The notes under the pieces: model-generated
Database searches by the model: none
Told to the model about the DNA's origin: nothing
The model's input: only the letters and a program-made list of their open reading frames with translations
In this document: positions 1 to 11,667 of the stretch, one piece after another
Position numbering within the stretch: position 1 is the stretch's first letter
Layout: each line of letters opens with the position of its first letter
NCBI GenBank assembly: GCA_964035545.1
Contig: OZ037768.1
Coordinates: forward strand, 12,958,175 to 13,022,174
From: Bugula neritina
Taxonomy: Eukaryota; Bryozoa; Gymnolaemata; Cheilostomatida; Bugulidae
Reading direction: 5' to 3'
Length of the DNA: 64,000 bases
Made by a program: the position numbers and the translations under genes

Positions 1-47
<47 letters not shown>

Positions 48-512
48 TGTGTGTGAGTGTGTGTTTGTGTGTGTGAGTGTGTGTGTGTGTGTGAGTGTGT
101 GTTTGTGTGAGTGTGTGTTTGTGTGAGTGTGTGTGTGTGTCTGTGTGCCGTGCGTGCGTGTGTGAGTGTGTGTGAGTGTGTGTTTGTGTGTGAGTGTGTG
201 TTTGTGTGAGTGTGTGTTTGTGTGAGTGTGCGTGTGTCTGTGCTTGCGTGTGTGTGTGTGTGTGTGAGTGTGTGAGTGTGTGTTTGTGTGAGTGTGTGTT
301 TGTGTGAGTGTGTGTGTGTGTGTGTCTGTGTGCCGTGCGTGCGTGTGTGAGTGTGTGTGAGTGTGTGTTTGTGTGTGAGTGTGTGTTTGTGTGAGTGTGC
401 GTGTGTCTGTGCTTGCGTGTGTGTGTGTGTGTCTGTGTGCCGTGCAGGCGTGCGTGTGTGTGTGTGTGTGTGTGTCTGTGCTTGCGTGTGTGAGTCTGTG
501 CATGTGCAGGTA
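1..512. repeat. GT-rich compound microsatellite, intron 7 of ankyrin copy 1
   Basis: This is a (GT)n tract interrupted by GTGAGTGTGTTT and CTGTGTGCCGTGCGTGCGTG blocks. The ORFs it yields (Cys-Val-rich or His-Thr-rich) are repeat artefacts. By comparison with units 2 and 3 it lies in the intron between ankyrin exons 7 and 8. Confidence 0.95.
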
Positions 513-552
513 CGTAAGGAATTGATACTGTATCAATTATGAATATTGACTG

Positions 553-555
<3 letters not shown>

Positions 556-618
<63 letters not shown>
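556..618. repeat. (AT)n microsatellite
   Basis: This is an uninterrupted TA dinucleotide run about 60 bases long. It sits between the GT tract and ankyrin exon 7, and the same pair of arrays recurs in units 2 and 3. Confidence 0.97.
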
Positions 619-621
<3 letters not shown>

Positions 622-815
622 CATGTTTTGAGGGTAAAGATATTGCTGGTAATTAACTAGGCCTCTAACTATGCGTTCGTGAAATAAAATTAGCTGTGGG
701 TTTTACCATTATGCATAGCTATGAATTAATAATAATCAATTCGAAAAATCCCCAACAATTTAATACTGCAAATAATTGCCAGTATGAAAAACAGTAATTG
801 GTAAGTTTTTATTAC

Positions 816-3800
816 CAGCAGAGGCGACGCTACGTAAAGCCCGCCTGATTTTCGATGTACGAGGTTTTGTCTTAACGCTCTGCATGCCATACACCTACAA
901 GGAAATTATTGCATTGCTATTGTACAATCACACTAAATATACGTTTTCATGGATAGACACTTCAATAGGCGTTTATAATATACACAATAATGATATAATG
1001 TACTGCAAACACACTAACTCAATTCTCCTAATGTTGTGACCAACTTACCAAGTGAACAGTGCCTAACTACAGAACCAGTAACTATAAAAGGTCTTAAATA
1101 AACAGAATAATTGAAAAGTTATCATCCTTTTGGCAGTTACATTGATTTACATAAAATTACCGTCTTGTATATCTCAATGCTTAGCAAAACATGACCGATT
1201 TCTAGTAAATTACCTACTCCAAATATTTTAAAGCTCTATCTAAGTTCAGTTGGTATCTGTAACTTCCATTGATGTTATATTTACCAGGTAGCTGACTCAA
1301 TGAATCAATAATTGACCAAAAACAGAACTGACATGCATTGGAAAAACGCTTATATCGAAATGAGTAAAAATGATGCACTTTTAGCTCGTGACTTAGCAGT
1401 AGACTGTGATTCAGATAAACACTAGACAGAGCCAGATTGACTATTAATTTCCTCACATGTGCAATTAGTTTGAGGGACAAAAGCTTGTGAGACAAAGTTT
1501 AGAAATGGTTTGATTAACTCATTGACTAATGACCCAGAAGATGTTGTAGAAATAATCTGCTGACACGTATTTAAATGTGAGACTAGGTCAATGTGAACAC
1601 AAGCATAACACGCGTAATGAAATATGTTTAGTCCAGGAAAACTTACAACATTGAATACTACAATGTTTTGATGCTAATCTCAATCAGTAGATGATTTTAT
1701 AACAGATAATGTAAGGGCAATTTCTACTTCTGCTTCATGTTTTGATAGAGATTTTACAATATTTACCTGGCCACTATGTCTGTCAGCACCATACTTCAAG
1801 AGAATCTCTGCTGTGAGAGCATGATTTTTTTGCCTGCACAGGTGAATTGGGGTTAATCCGTCCTAAAATGTGCCATAGCAGTAGCAACTCAATCAAATAT
1901 TCAATATTCAATACTCAAATAATATTTAATAAGAAAAGCTTTCAATTTTATGTTTTCCACTTCATGATAAGGGTCATAGTTCATGATAATAATCAGTTGG
2001 TATAACAGTTGCAGTTGTAACATTAATGGCACAGTTTGTGTTGTCACATTATTTTGGTAACTTGGAGTTATCTTTTTTTATATTTGTAGTTTCTCAACTT
2101 ATGAGCTGATTTAAAATAAAAGTTAACTTCCTCTTTGACAGATTCAGGACCTTGATTTAAATCATTTATAAATAAAAACTAATCAACTATTAATCACTTA
2201 TAAAATAGATATTTGCTGAATAAAAAAGTAATGGAAGTTTGAATAAAGAAACTTAGAACAGCAAATGTTGAGATAGTATGCTGCCGCACTGGCAGTTGAT
2301 CACAAAAAGTAACTGTAACATTGCTAGCTGTTAGGAATTGTAAACTTACTTTGGTATAGCAGTTGGGACTAGCACCATTTTCCAACAGCATCGATACAAT
2401 ATCACTGAGTCCATCCTTAGCCGCAATGTGTAGCGGGGTGAACCCATCTTCCGACTCTGCGCTTACTCTTGCGCCATACTCAATCAGAGCACAGACTGTA
2501 TCCATGTCACCATGTTCCACAGCATAATGTAGAGGCGTGTAGCCATTCTGTAAACACAATTACTAGTAACCGTTTAGTAGACTTTATGACTCATCAGAGA
2601 TTAGAATAAAGAATATAATTAACAAGATGAAAGCATTCTTACTAACATTATAGTGAGTGTTCCTAGATTCGAGAAAATATGACAATTCCACTTCTAGGTT
2701 ATGTAGTTCAACAGTAAGCAGAACATAAACATGGCCATTTACAATGTAGGTAATTTTTAACCATTAAAAGTAATATAATGAAGCTAACGTATATTAATCA
2801 AACTGACTCCAAAATGTTCATAGTTTTGCTGAGCTATCACAAGCTTAGCAGAAAAATTCTCACCTTAGCCCTGCTGTCAGGGGAGACACCATATTTCTCC
2901 AGCAGAAGTAAAACTATTGCAGCTTGACCATGCTGAGCAGCTAGGTGCAGAGCTGTATGTCCATCATCATTTTTGAGTTCAGGCTTTGCGCCTTTTTGGA
3001 GTAACATTCTAGTTACTGCCTGTTGATTGTTTCCAATGCTGACATGGAGAGGTGTCATTCCATTCTACAAGCATCAGCATGCACTGTGTACATTGTAACT
3101 CAAAATACTTTAAGAGAAAATTATACAACTACATCAGAAGTGAATTTCAGAAGAACATTTATTACCAGTCCTAATCAACATACACAACTATTTGTTTTTC
3201 TCAAGTTGAAGCACTGAATACACTAAATTGTTACCTTAGTCACAGAATGGAATAGTTTTGAATGTTTTGGAAATGAACTTATCACTTGTTCATTTCCGTC
3301 TTTTGCTGCTACATGCAGCAGGGAATAGTTATCTCTAACCTCAGCATTCACATCAAATTCATGCTGCAACAGAAACAGTACACTATCTACACTATTCACT
3401 ACTTTAATTTTGTTACATACTAAGCAAACACTACTTATACAGCTATACAGGTTTCTTATAGTAATGATGCAACAGAAAAGTCACAAAAAATGAACCATTT
3501 TTAAAATAGTCAACCAGGAACTTCAAGTCTTCTTAATTTAAAACTAAATGTGACTGTGGAACTCATTGCAGTGTAGTTCTACAGTTACTCCTAACTCTTT
3601 AAGTTTAGTGTGTGCTTACTGAAGATGGGTCTTCATTGTCTAGAGAAGAGGGTGTATGTAGTTGACTACTACTGATCTCACTGTGATCAATAGATAGTTC
3701 CTCACTGTCAACCTCTATTTCAGATTCATTAGCTCGGCAACATACTAAAAGTGACAAAACTGTCATGTATAAACTCAGATATATTCATTTTACAATCTGA

Positions 3801-4345
3801 TTCAAAGAGGTCCATGGGATTTGAATACCACTTCAAAATATCAAATACACCATTAGCCGATATCTTAACTTTATGCCTAGATTCTAGTTATTAATTTTAC
3901 TGTATCCATTTGCCCAAAACAAAATAGTAGTTCAAAAAATAATACTGTGATTTTGGTTCATTTTCATCTAATGGGATTATATTCACAAGATTGATGGGGA
4001 TTTTTACTGTGTGCAAACACTTGAAAGAAAATATTTAAACTTCTGCCAGATTGGCTATAATGATGACAAGATGATATGGTCAATTTTCCAAATAGTGATG
4101 CAGGCAGCTTTAATTAGCCAAGCTGATAAGGATATGACAAACATTCATATGATGCAGCTACGATAAGAGTGTACATACATGTAACTCATTAATATATTTA
4201 TATTGGTGCAAAATCAGCTAAACCCAAGTGACTAAGATATAAAATATTGCAGTTAGACAAGTTTGCAAATTATTTAGCTTTTCATGTAAAACTTACCCAA
4301 ATTGGTGATTGAGGCCCGAAAGCTTCTGAATAATTCTAATATCAT
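816..4345 (-). CDS. Ankyrin-ZU5 family gene, copy 1, exons 1-7 (3' part off window)
   Basis: Seven minus-strand coding exons: 4345-4297 (start ATG), 3744-3620, 3363-3235, 3064-2864, 2547-2350, 1862-1767 and 894-816. All introns are GT-AG. Phases agree: exon 1 ends with one spare base, exons 2-6 end in phase 0, exon 7 ends with one spare base. Exon 1 starts MILELF; exon 2 is acidic and Ser-rich. Exons 3-6 carry ankyrin repeats with motifs such as TPLHVSI, TALHLAA, TPLHYAV, TPLHIAA and TPIHLC. Exon 7 is basic (KTKPRTSKIRRAL). The ZU5 exons should lie to the left of position 1. Exon 6 is 24 nt shorter than in copy 3, which removes eight residues from one repeat loop. The role of the protein (scaffold or adaptor) is inferred from family only. 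Confidence 0.82.
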
Positions 4346-4704
4346 TTTCGCAGTATAAGCATATTAACATTCAACATAATATCAAAACAATAATGTTTTC
4401 AATAGAAATGTAGACTAATAATTATGATGTAAGCAGTTTTTGTTGTGGGTAGTATTATGATTGTGATGTCATACAACAATGGTATCCCAATTTAAATTTA
4501 GCAAATATTTAAATTTACTATTACATTAACTTCAATATCTTATTATTAGGACTTATAAGCCGCAATTGCGGGTTGTCCATATTTTACAAAGTTGTAAATA
4601 AATTGTTTTAAAAATAGTTCTTAATATATAAGTTAAGTAGCTGCAGGCCAATTGGCTCTAAGTGAATGCATTTTGAATAACTTTTTCACTGCAGGTTTTT
4701 AAAG

Positions 4705-4708
<4 letters not shown>

Positions 4709-4765
<57 letters not shown>

Positions 4766-4766
4766 C
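4709..4766. repeat. (AT)n microsatellite upstream of ankyrin copy 1
   Basis: A TA-dinucleotide run about 360 bp upstream of exon 1. In unit 3 the equivalent array was invaded by a Penelope-like element; in unit 2 its right side is deleted. Confidence 0.95.
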
Positions 4767-7191
4767 TTATAAGAACAATTGAGTACTATTTATACTCTAT
4801 TTTCAGCATGTTTTTTTATTTACTTATATATGGTTGTGCATGCAGTTCACCATTATACAACTTGAGTAAATTAGAATAGTTATAATTGTTTATTGGTAAC
4901 TGTAATTATGAACGTCCCATTATTATTGGTCTCAGAAAAAAATTCAATTATTTCGATACAACGTGCATGTACATAATACAGGAAAATTAATCAGTTTGTG
5001 AATATTAGGGGTAAGGGGGGGGAGGAGGGGGGCATAACGGGGTGAAATTTGAGTTTTTCCTCTCATTCGTCTGTTTTTCATGTTACTAATTCAATAATCT
5101 CTAATCTAAATGCTACATCAGTTGTCTATTATTGGTATCAGTTGGTTGGTTGCTTCTATTTCTTTCACAACTAGTGAAATGCTCATGACGAAAAAATGGC
5201 CCATTGTACCCTGATACGGGGTACAATGGGCTACTGGGTGGGACACAACAAATATATTGAAACTTTGATAATTTGGTTACATCCATTTTTTTAATTTAAT
5301 ATTACAAATAAATAAGAAATATTTTTTCAGATCTACAGGAAAAGTCATGTTTTATCTGTACAGTTTGTGCCACCACAGATAGCAGGGGAGGCAAAATCAA
5401 ACGCACATAACTCATTACTGTTTAAAACTAAAATTGTTTTTTTTCTATTTCCACTTCACAGGAACTTTCATCGGAAAAAACCTTCACTAACATGTACTAA
5501 AAAGTTCCGAGCAGATTTTTTTTGTGAACTGTAGCTAAGGTGTATGGCTGAGGTTTGTGACTGGCGTGCAGAAGAAGGAGGGTGGGGGGAAATGAGCAAA
5601 TCACAATTTATTTTAGTCAATTACATGTATATTTGCTCAATGAATTAATGTATAGTGAATATCATAACTATCCATTAGTAGCAAAAGCAGAGTGCTTGGT
5701 ATGATGTATAAAATGGCAAATTGCTATAACCTCACCAGATGTATGTTAGGGGAGCTTTACCTTGAAGTTTGGTAGTTTTACTATGATGTCTTTGATATTT
5801 TACAAAAATGTCAGAAATGGCTATATCTATAGATTTTAATATTTGAACTATTTTTTTGGGCAAACAAACTAATAACAGTGATCATGGTGCAATGATCAGG
5901 TGGCCAATTGTGGCCCAATCAGCATGGCCAAGTGGCCAAGTTGAAAATAAATGTGGCTCAAGAAAAATTTATTTTAGAGTTTGCTATCATACTAGTTAAG
6001 CAATGTAGAGACAAGCAATGGTAACAATATCAGTAAAATCTAGGCTTGTTACTTTTGAGTGCAAAAATTTACCAAGGTTTAGAGACATCTTAAAAAAAAT
6101 TAGGTAAAAACAGTTTTTGACTTGCCTCTTCAACATGTATGCTCCACGAGTGTTGAAACTGCAATGGCTGAATAATTATGTCAATACCACTTTTTTTATT
6201 AAAAAAAAATCACAATTCTAATAAGTCAACAAGTTCTCACAATTTGATCGGCTTTTTGTACCCCTACGACTGTTGTACTCCCCTCTCCCTACTATTAAAT
6301 TTTAATAACCCGTGAGAGAGAGTTATTTTCTCTCTACTATATTGACTGCTCTTACGAATCTGGAACTAAATTAAATTCTGTAAACCAACTTCAAACTTAT
6401 GTCAGACTGCACTGGCTAGTCAGAAAGATACTTTATAATATTTCAGTTGCCTCATTAGAATTGGAAGCCATTATTGTACCCCATGTAGTGCGGAGTAACT
6501 GTTACTCCTTGCTTTACTATTTTTAAATGAAAACCTGAAATATCGCTTTTCTTCCTTCTTTATATTAATCTTCAAATCTCAGTTCTGATATGAATAAATT
6601 TTTCAGTTGTTGGTGCAAGCAGTTAACTGGTCAGATTGGTTGTTGGCAAATATTGAGAAACGGGGCTTTTGAAAATATATTAAAATATATCTGTTTATTT
6701 TTTCCAACTGTCTCGGAATTAGTGCCACACTACTGAATTATTGATTAATACAAAATGAAAACATTTCCTAATCAATTTGCTTTAAAAATGATGGCTTAAC
6801 ATAAGCTACAACCTCTACATTTCAATTTTGAATCATTGAAATAAAACACGTTTTAACGTGTTAAGTTATGATGAGGATCAACGTTGAGCAAAATAAAAGG
6901 ACATAACACCCATTTACCACATAAAATATATCCCAAGATGCATTGGTAGAACAGACAGTAAAAGTGCACTACATTAAAACATTATATAACATGCCAAGTA
7001 AGAGGTAGAAACAGATAACAGATACTTTCAGTTAGTTACCTAACATCAATATTCTAGATTATCATAACACAATGTAAACTAACTATTAAGACAGTACATA
7101 AGACAGTACATATAAACAGTAATTGTCAAATTAGTATATACTTATGTAAACTAGAGTCTAACTAGAATATTTAATGAACCGTATCAGGGAG
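4767..7191. other. Intergenic stretch without a supported gene; contains a short palindrome
   Basis: I see no credible exon here. It has G-rich (about 5010-5033) and homopolymer tracts. It also has a 33-nt palindrome at 5199-5231 with 13-bp arms GCCCATTGTACCC around a 7-nt spacer. The segment from 4767 to about 5930 is also in unit 3 but missing from unit 2. Confidence 0.6.
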
Positions 7192-7346
7192 TTACGTCTC
7201 CTTTGCTTTAGACATGTCCAGTCTGTACTGGTTTCTGCTGAAAAAATCCTTGAAACTTAATGCGTATCGATTCTTCACAACAGCCAAAGTTGTCAACAGG
7301 TTACCAGAACCAAGTTATATAAAGAAATGCCACTCAAAAATGGTAC
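7192..7346 (-). pseudogene. Orphan terminal exon of a membrane-protein gene, unit 1 copy (frameshifted)
   Basis: This is homologous to the intact exon at 63658-63810. It keeps the polypyrimidine-CAG acceptor and the C-terminal codons ending in DMSKAKET and a stop. A lost T plus three extra bases in the hydrophobic segment give a net +2 frameshift. Its upstream exons are absent because the duplicated segment ends about 160 bp further upstream, so the copy could not have been functional. Confidence 0.6.
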
Positions 7347-7719
7347 CTGAAGTATACAATATACACGTATCTTACAAATGATCAAATGCTCTGCATTGCA
7401 TACAACTAGGTTGCAAGATATTTGTCTTTGTTTATCGCATAATAGTCGATAAACATCTAATAAGAAATATTAGAGAAAAAGCTCTAGGTTACAATAAGAT
7501 TGGTGTCTGTCCTGATTGGTGGTTACTAGTGGTGCCACTGCTGTCCATAGCTACATGCCGACGTAGTCAAACTCACAATATAATAAACAGTATAGAATGA
7601 ACCTTTTCGATTAATACCAATAATGATTGCACCACTAAAATCTATCACAGTATATAGTTTTACAGTAAGTGATTCCAATAGACAATGGACACCATCTTAG
7701 GATAGCTAAGGTTGGCTAT

Positions 7720-8062
7720 TGTTGTGAGTTTTAGCACAATTATCAAGCGTGGATTGCCTGCGTATTTAGTTTCAATTTAACTAGCAACTACTAACGGAGC
7801 TTGTGTACGATAACCTTTATTTAATTCAATAAACATAATTATAACAGTATGTCAAAACCACAATACATCAATCAATTATAACACGTCTTACTACTACGAG
7901 CCCCTGCTCTCAACACACATGGTTTCTGCTAGCTAACCCGCGAACAGTCACTTGACCGGAACCTTGCCTTCCGGTCCTTCTGATTGGATAGTAAAACATA
8001 GTTATAAGTATTCCCATACAGGATGGGACGAATCCATTATTATACTACGTAATCCCATTACA
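7720..8062 (-). repeat. LTR-1 3' LTR
   Basis: A 343-bp terminal repeat matching 12529-12870, flanked on the left by the target duplication CTAT. It is next to the polypurine tract at 8063-8073. Confidence 0.93.
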
Positions 8063-8339
8063 CCGCCCCCACCAGCAGAAAGACCTACTTTCTGATAAAA
8101 ACAAAAATAGTATAATAATGCAAAAATAACATAAGTCAAGAAAATCCACAAAGAGAAAGAAAAGAAATATCAAATGTACGACATATGTGATATACAAGTA
8201 AGATAACGAATGGCCAGCGTACAACTGGCCAGCTATAAAGAGAGAGTCCTGGATCGTAGGTCATTAGTAGTCGAGCATTTACACGATCACAACAAAGTAT
8301 CTCGGGAACATGCGTGGTGGAATTGCCAACTGCCAGCTC

Positions 8340-9365
8340 CTATTTTTGCAGGGACTGGATCCGGTGTCGTGCCTGCCGTGCACGTAGCCTACGCTTTAGG
8401 CGTCCTACTGAGCCCTTCAATTCACTAAGACCCATTGTAGTACTGAGTAAGTCGGGGGCCAACTGGGTGAATTCATCCTGCAGCCGCAGGAATCTATCTT
8501 CGACAGTTGCTAGTCGGGTAGGCCTGGTTGGGGTTGGCGTCGCTTCTTCTGGAGAGTCTGATGCTTCCATGGGGGTATTGTCTAGCCGCGGTATGATTGC
8601 AGCGACCGTTTTCACCATAGGGGACTTTTGACGGGTGGCTGTTAGCAATGTATAGAATCCGGAGGATAATGCGGCCCAGGTTAAAGCCTTCTTAACCACT
8701 GGTTTGACCGCTTCTAGGTATTGGTCGTAGTTGTCCGCGTCTACTACATAGCCCTCGCCCGCGAAACAGTCCATCATGTGAGCCAGGACAGGGTATGGGT
8801 ACACGTCGTGAAATCTACACGGACAGAAACGTAGCAGAAAGTGTGCATTCACATGCAGCCGTAGTCCTTGGTGTGAGGGAATCTCTTCGTAACACACATG
8901 GCAGGTATGTTGTGACCTACTCGGTCCCAAGGCTTCTTCAATTTGCGGCTCCGTTCGTCGCGACACCCATCTGTGTCTTCGACGCAGCACCGCGGGCAGT
9001 CCGTTGTCCGTTTCTGGTCCGTTATCCAAGGAGGAGAGAGAGTGTAGATCCTGTGACCTGTTGGTCGATCGAGTGTGATCTGCAAGAGTATAACAGTGTA
9101 AGAGGGTACACTGAGTACAACCGGCGTATACAGCCTGGTGGGTACTTAACTCAATTAGACACTCGTGAGACTCAGTTAATGAATAGTTGATCGAAAACAC
9201 ACACTGCTGTAACGGACTGTTCAGTCTTAGAGTCAATGTGAATTCTCACCACTAAAAATTATTACCGAGTCTCCAGCTTACTCTATTATAGTTAAGCTGA
9301 TTAATACAGTTTAGCCCTCGTACCAAAAACATAACTAACTCACCTCTCGATTCTTGGCAAGCCAT
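8340..9365 (-). CDS. LTR-1 accessory zinc-finger ORF (ORF3), probably spliced
   Basis: The main exon 9079-8340 encodes most of the protein. A tiny upstream exon, 9365-9344 (ATG, seven codons plus one base), ends at a GTGAGT donor. A CAG acceptor at 9080-9082 restores the main frame, giving about 253 residues. Near residue 60 is a classic C2H2 finger (C-x2-C-x12-H-x3-H), followed by a second C-x-C-x12-H-x3-C finger starting CPC. The C-terminal part is helical (RLATVEDRFLRLQDEF). There is no signal peptide or membrane segment, so it is not an envelope. Function unknown; nucleic-acid binding is inferred. The unspliced frame is open from 9236. LTR-4 keeps the same frame intact. Confidence 0.68.
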
Positions 9366-9394
9366 TGTGAATGAGAGTGGTATGTTTATGATTT

Positions 9395-10339
9395 CTACGT
9401 ACGTCTACTCAAAGCTGTATTAATGTGATGAAAGAGCGAGCAGCGTGGTTGTGAAACGTGACTATGACTTATTACCTCCGGCGTATAAATCTTATTTGAA
9501 TTTCCGCCGAGGCAAAAGTTGATATTTTCGTGGTGCTCACAACTCCCACGCTCTGCTCTCTTCCCCTCACGACGCCTCGTAGGGCGTTTGACCGCGCCCT
9601 GAACGGAACGTGGTAAGTCCTTGCAATACGCGGGGCCTGGCTTAGGACACCGTTTCCGAGGTGTCGTCACTAACCAAGGCGGTTTACGCACCCGTGGACG
9701 GTCACGTCTCACAGGTGGTGCTTCCAGCCAATTTGTTACAAATGGAGCTTTCCCAGTACCTCCGCATGGAGCCCCTCCCTTGGGGAGTTTTTGCACTTCC
9801 AGGTCGGTTCCTGACCTAGGAAGTGGCGGTGGCGGCTTGCACGCTGACGGCGGTGAGCGCACTTCCCTGAACGGGTGTGGTTTTTCCTGCCTCGCCACTG
9901 CTTTGGGTTGCATCCTAGGCGGTTTGTCGACCAGGTCAGCAGTCTCCGTCTGCCCGGGTCTTTCTGCACTTTGCCTTCGCCACCCTACTTCGTCAGTATG
10001 GGGGCCGTGCTTACTGACCCGGCAGACTCCGCACTGCCCAACTCTGCGTCGTACATCACGCTCCATGTGAGGCCAATACCACAAGAGTTGTAGTTCGGTG
10101 AACACCTGTTGGGCTCCCCCGTGAGCCTGCTGGTGTACCTCTTCTATCAACTCTCGGCGGATGGCAGCAGGACAGAGGGTCCTCTCCTGGTCTGGCTGGT
10201 GGTGGTTATCGGCCAAAGATATGGTCAGTAGACCATCCGGCCCGATCCGCAGTGCGTTCCAACGTCGGCAGTACAGCTGCCACTCGGCGCAGCCCTGCTT
10301 CCGTTGTCTGTCACTGTGTCGTCGCCCTTCCCGTTTCAT
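9395..10339 (-). pseudogene. LTR-1 integrase remnant (zinc-binding domain, core deleted)
   Basis: The first ~115 residues align with the pre-integrase linker and HHCC zinc domain of LTR-3. Visible are the H...H pair in RRELIEEVHQQAHGG and a Cys pair in QCGVCRVSKHG. After this the frame jumps into a Pro/Arg-rich C-terminal region; the catalytic DDE core is absent. It ends near the conserved NINFC-x-GG segment found after pol in all three families. It is out of frame with the preceding protease ORF. Confidence 0.7.
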
Positions 10340-10353
10340 TCGATAGACGTCGG

Positions 10354-11667
10354 CTACACCCCCGGAATATGTTCCTGGAGGTATCCTAGCTCCTTGACGC
10401 CATCGGTTGAGACGGGTTCGGCGTGGGGGTCCTGTGCCACCTCTGGGGGCATGTCAGGGTCCCCAAGGTGAGGTGTAGCCTCAGTTTTGTGTAGTGACGT
10501 GACCGTCTCTGGGCGCTGTTCGTCATCTACGCAACCGTCTGATGTTCTATCACGGGTCCCCTGGCTGTGGGGTGAGGCAGTCCTTCGCCCGGAAGGCGGG
10601 TTCTCTAGAGGACTTTTCATCGCGGTTTCCCACGATGGCCTGCTGTTATCTTCTTGAACAGAAGGAGTACAGCTTGGTGGAGAGGTGGGTGGTAGGCTCA
10701 CTGTCTCCGAGGGGGAGTGGAGGCATGGCACCGAGGTCTTTCCTTTCCGTGTCAGCTGTTTAGAGCTGCGGACAGGTGGGACCTTCGGGTGCGCGCTCTC
10801 TACAGCTCCCGGCTTTGAGGTACGGCCACCGTCTACCTGGTGGTGGACGGTGTCCCGGGAGTGGCCGGGCATAGTACAGGCACGTACTATTGGCTCTTCT
10901 CCCGTTAGGGGATGGCCAAACTTATCGACACAGGCGAGCTCCCTGCCGCCCATAATCATCGCAGATTTACCAAAATCAATGCGACATCCGTGTCGTTGTA
11001 AGAATGGCATCCCAAGGATGGCGTCCTCCTGGAGTTGTCCTACTATGAACCTCTCCTGGATGGTCTGGTCACAGACGCTCCCAGGGAGTTCAATGATACC
11101 GTAGAAGGGGATGCACGACCCGTCTGCCAGGGTGCCATGATCGCCTTCATACGGTTCCAACCTGCTTCGGATCTGAGCACTGAGTGTGTCGAAGAATCGA
11201 CGACCCAGGAGGTTGGTGGTACAGCCTGTGTCCAACAGATATCTGGCAGGTTTGCCGGCTATCTGTCCTGGTAGAAACAGGCTGCTCTCGTGAGGATGTA
11301 GTGGTCTCTTGGGTGACCTCATCTCCCTCGCCTTGGCGGAGGGGTTAGGTTCTTGACGACGACTCGGGACCAGCTGCCGAGGGATTTGGGCACCTTTCCT
11401 CGCAGACTCTGCGGTCCGTCGTTTGTCAAACCTGTTGCGGGGTGGCATTGAGAACACCGGCAGCGAGCGGCTTGTACAGCCTGCTTGCCATCCTGGTGGC
11501 CGTTCCGCGAGGTCCCGGACGGGTGTCCGGCGTGGTAGATGCCACTGTGTCCTCTCTTGAGGTTTTAACGGCGGCCCGACGGATGTGGGAGCATCCGCGG
11601 GCCGTCGTAGTTTAACCCTGGTTGAAGTCGGGGACAGTGTTTCTGGAAGTGTCCTGGTCTTCCGCAC
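10354..11667 (-). pseudogene. LTR-1 protease region fused to the integrase linker (RT deleted)
   Basis: A 437-residue frame with a basic N-terminal region and a retropepsin-type protease with DTG at about residues 146-148 (YLLDTGCTTNLL). It has the flap-like GTLADGSCIPFYGIIELPG and the ILGMPF strand. After a Pro/Ser-rich stretch it joins sequence that in LTR-3 lies just before integrase. Reverse transcriptase and RNase H are therefore deleted. The reading frame breaks near 10350. Confidence 0.75.

Larger units (their letters stand above)
1..7504. repeat. Tandem segmental duplication, unit 1 (right-hand part)
   Basis: This stretch aligns by eye, nearly base for base, with 26.1-39.55 kb (excluding LTR-3) and with 55.9-63.97 kb. 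It holds ankyrin exons 7 to 1 and a broken copy of a membrane-protein terminal exon. Similarity to unit 3 stops after the motif AAGATTGGT ending at 7504. Unit 1 carries no LTR-3; the empty target site is near 2634-2645. The left part of the unit, with its ZU5 exons, lies outside the window. Confidence 0.9.

Noticed and set aside
1214-1495. Minus-strand 93-residue ORF between ankyrin exons 7 and 6
   Set aside because: It has no domain, is not kept intact in units 2 and 3, and falls in an intron of the consistent gene model.
2585-2612. CTGATGAG on the minus strand near 2600 as a second hammerhead
   Set aside because: There is no GAAA after a stem II, no stem I and no cleavage triplet.
8795-9190. 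Plus-strand 131-residue ORF opposite LTR-1 ORF3, and similar antisense ORFs in the other LTR elements
   Set aside because: They are shadows of the zinc-finger, gag and pol frames, with no family motifs of their own.
8340-9365. ORF3 as a retroviral envelope
   Set aside because: It sits where env would be and seems spliced, but it has zinc-finger motifs and no signal peptide, furin-like site or membrane segment.
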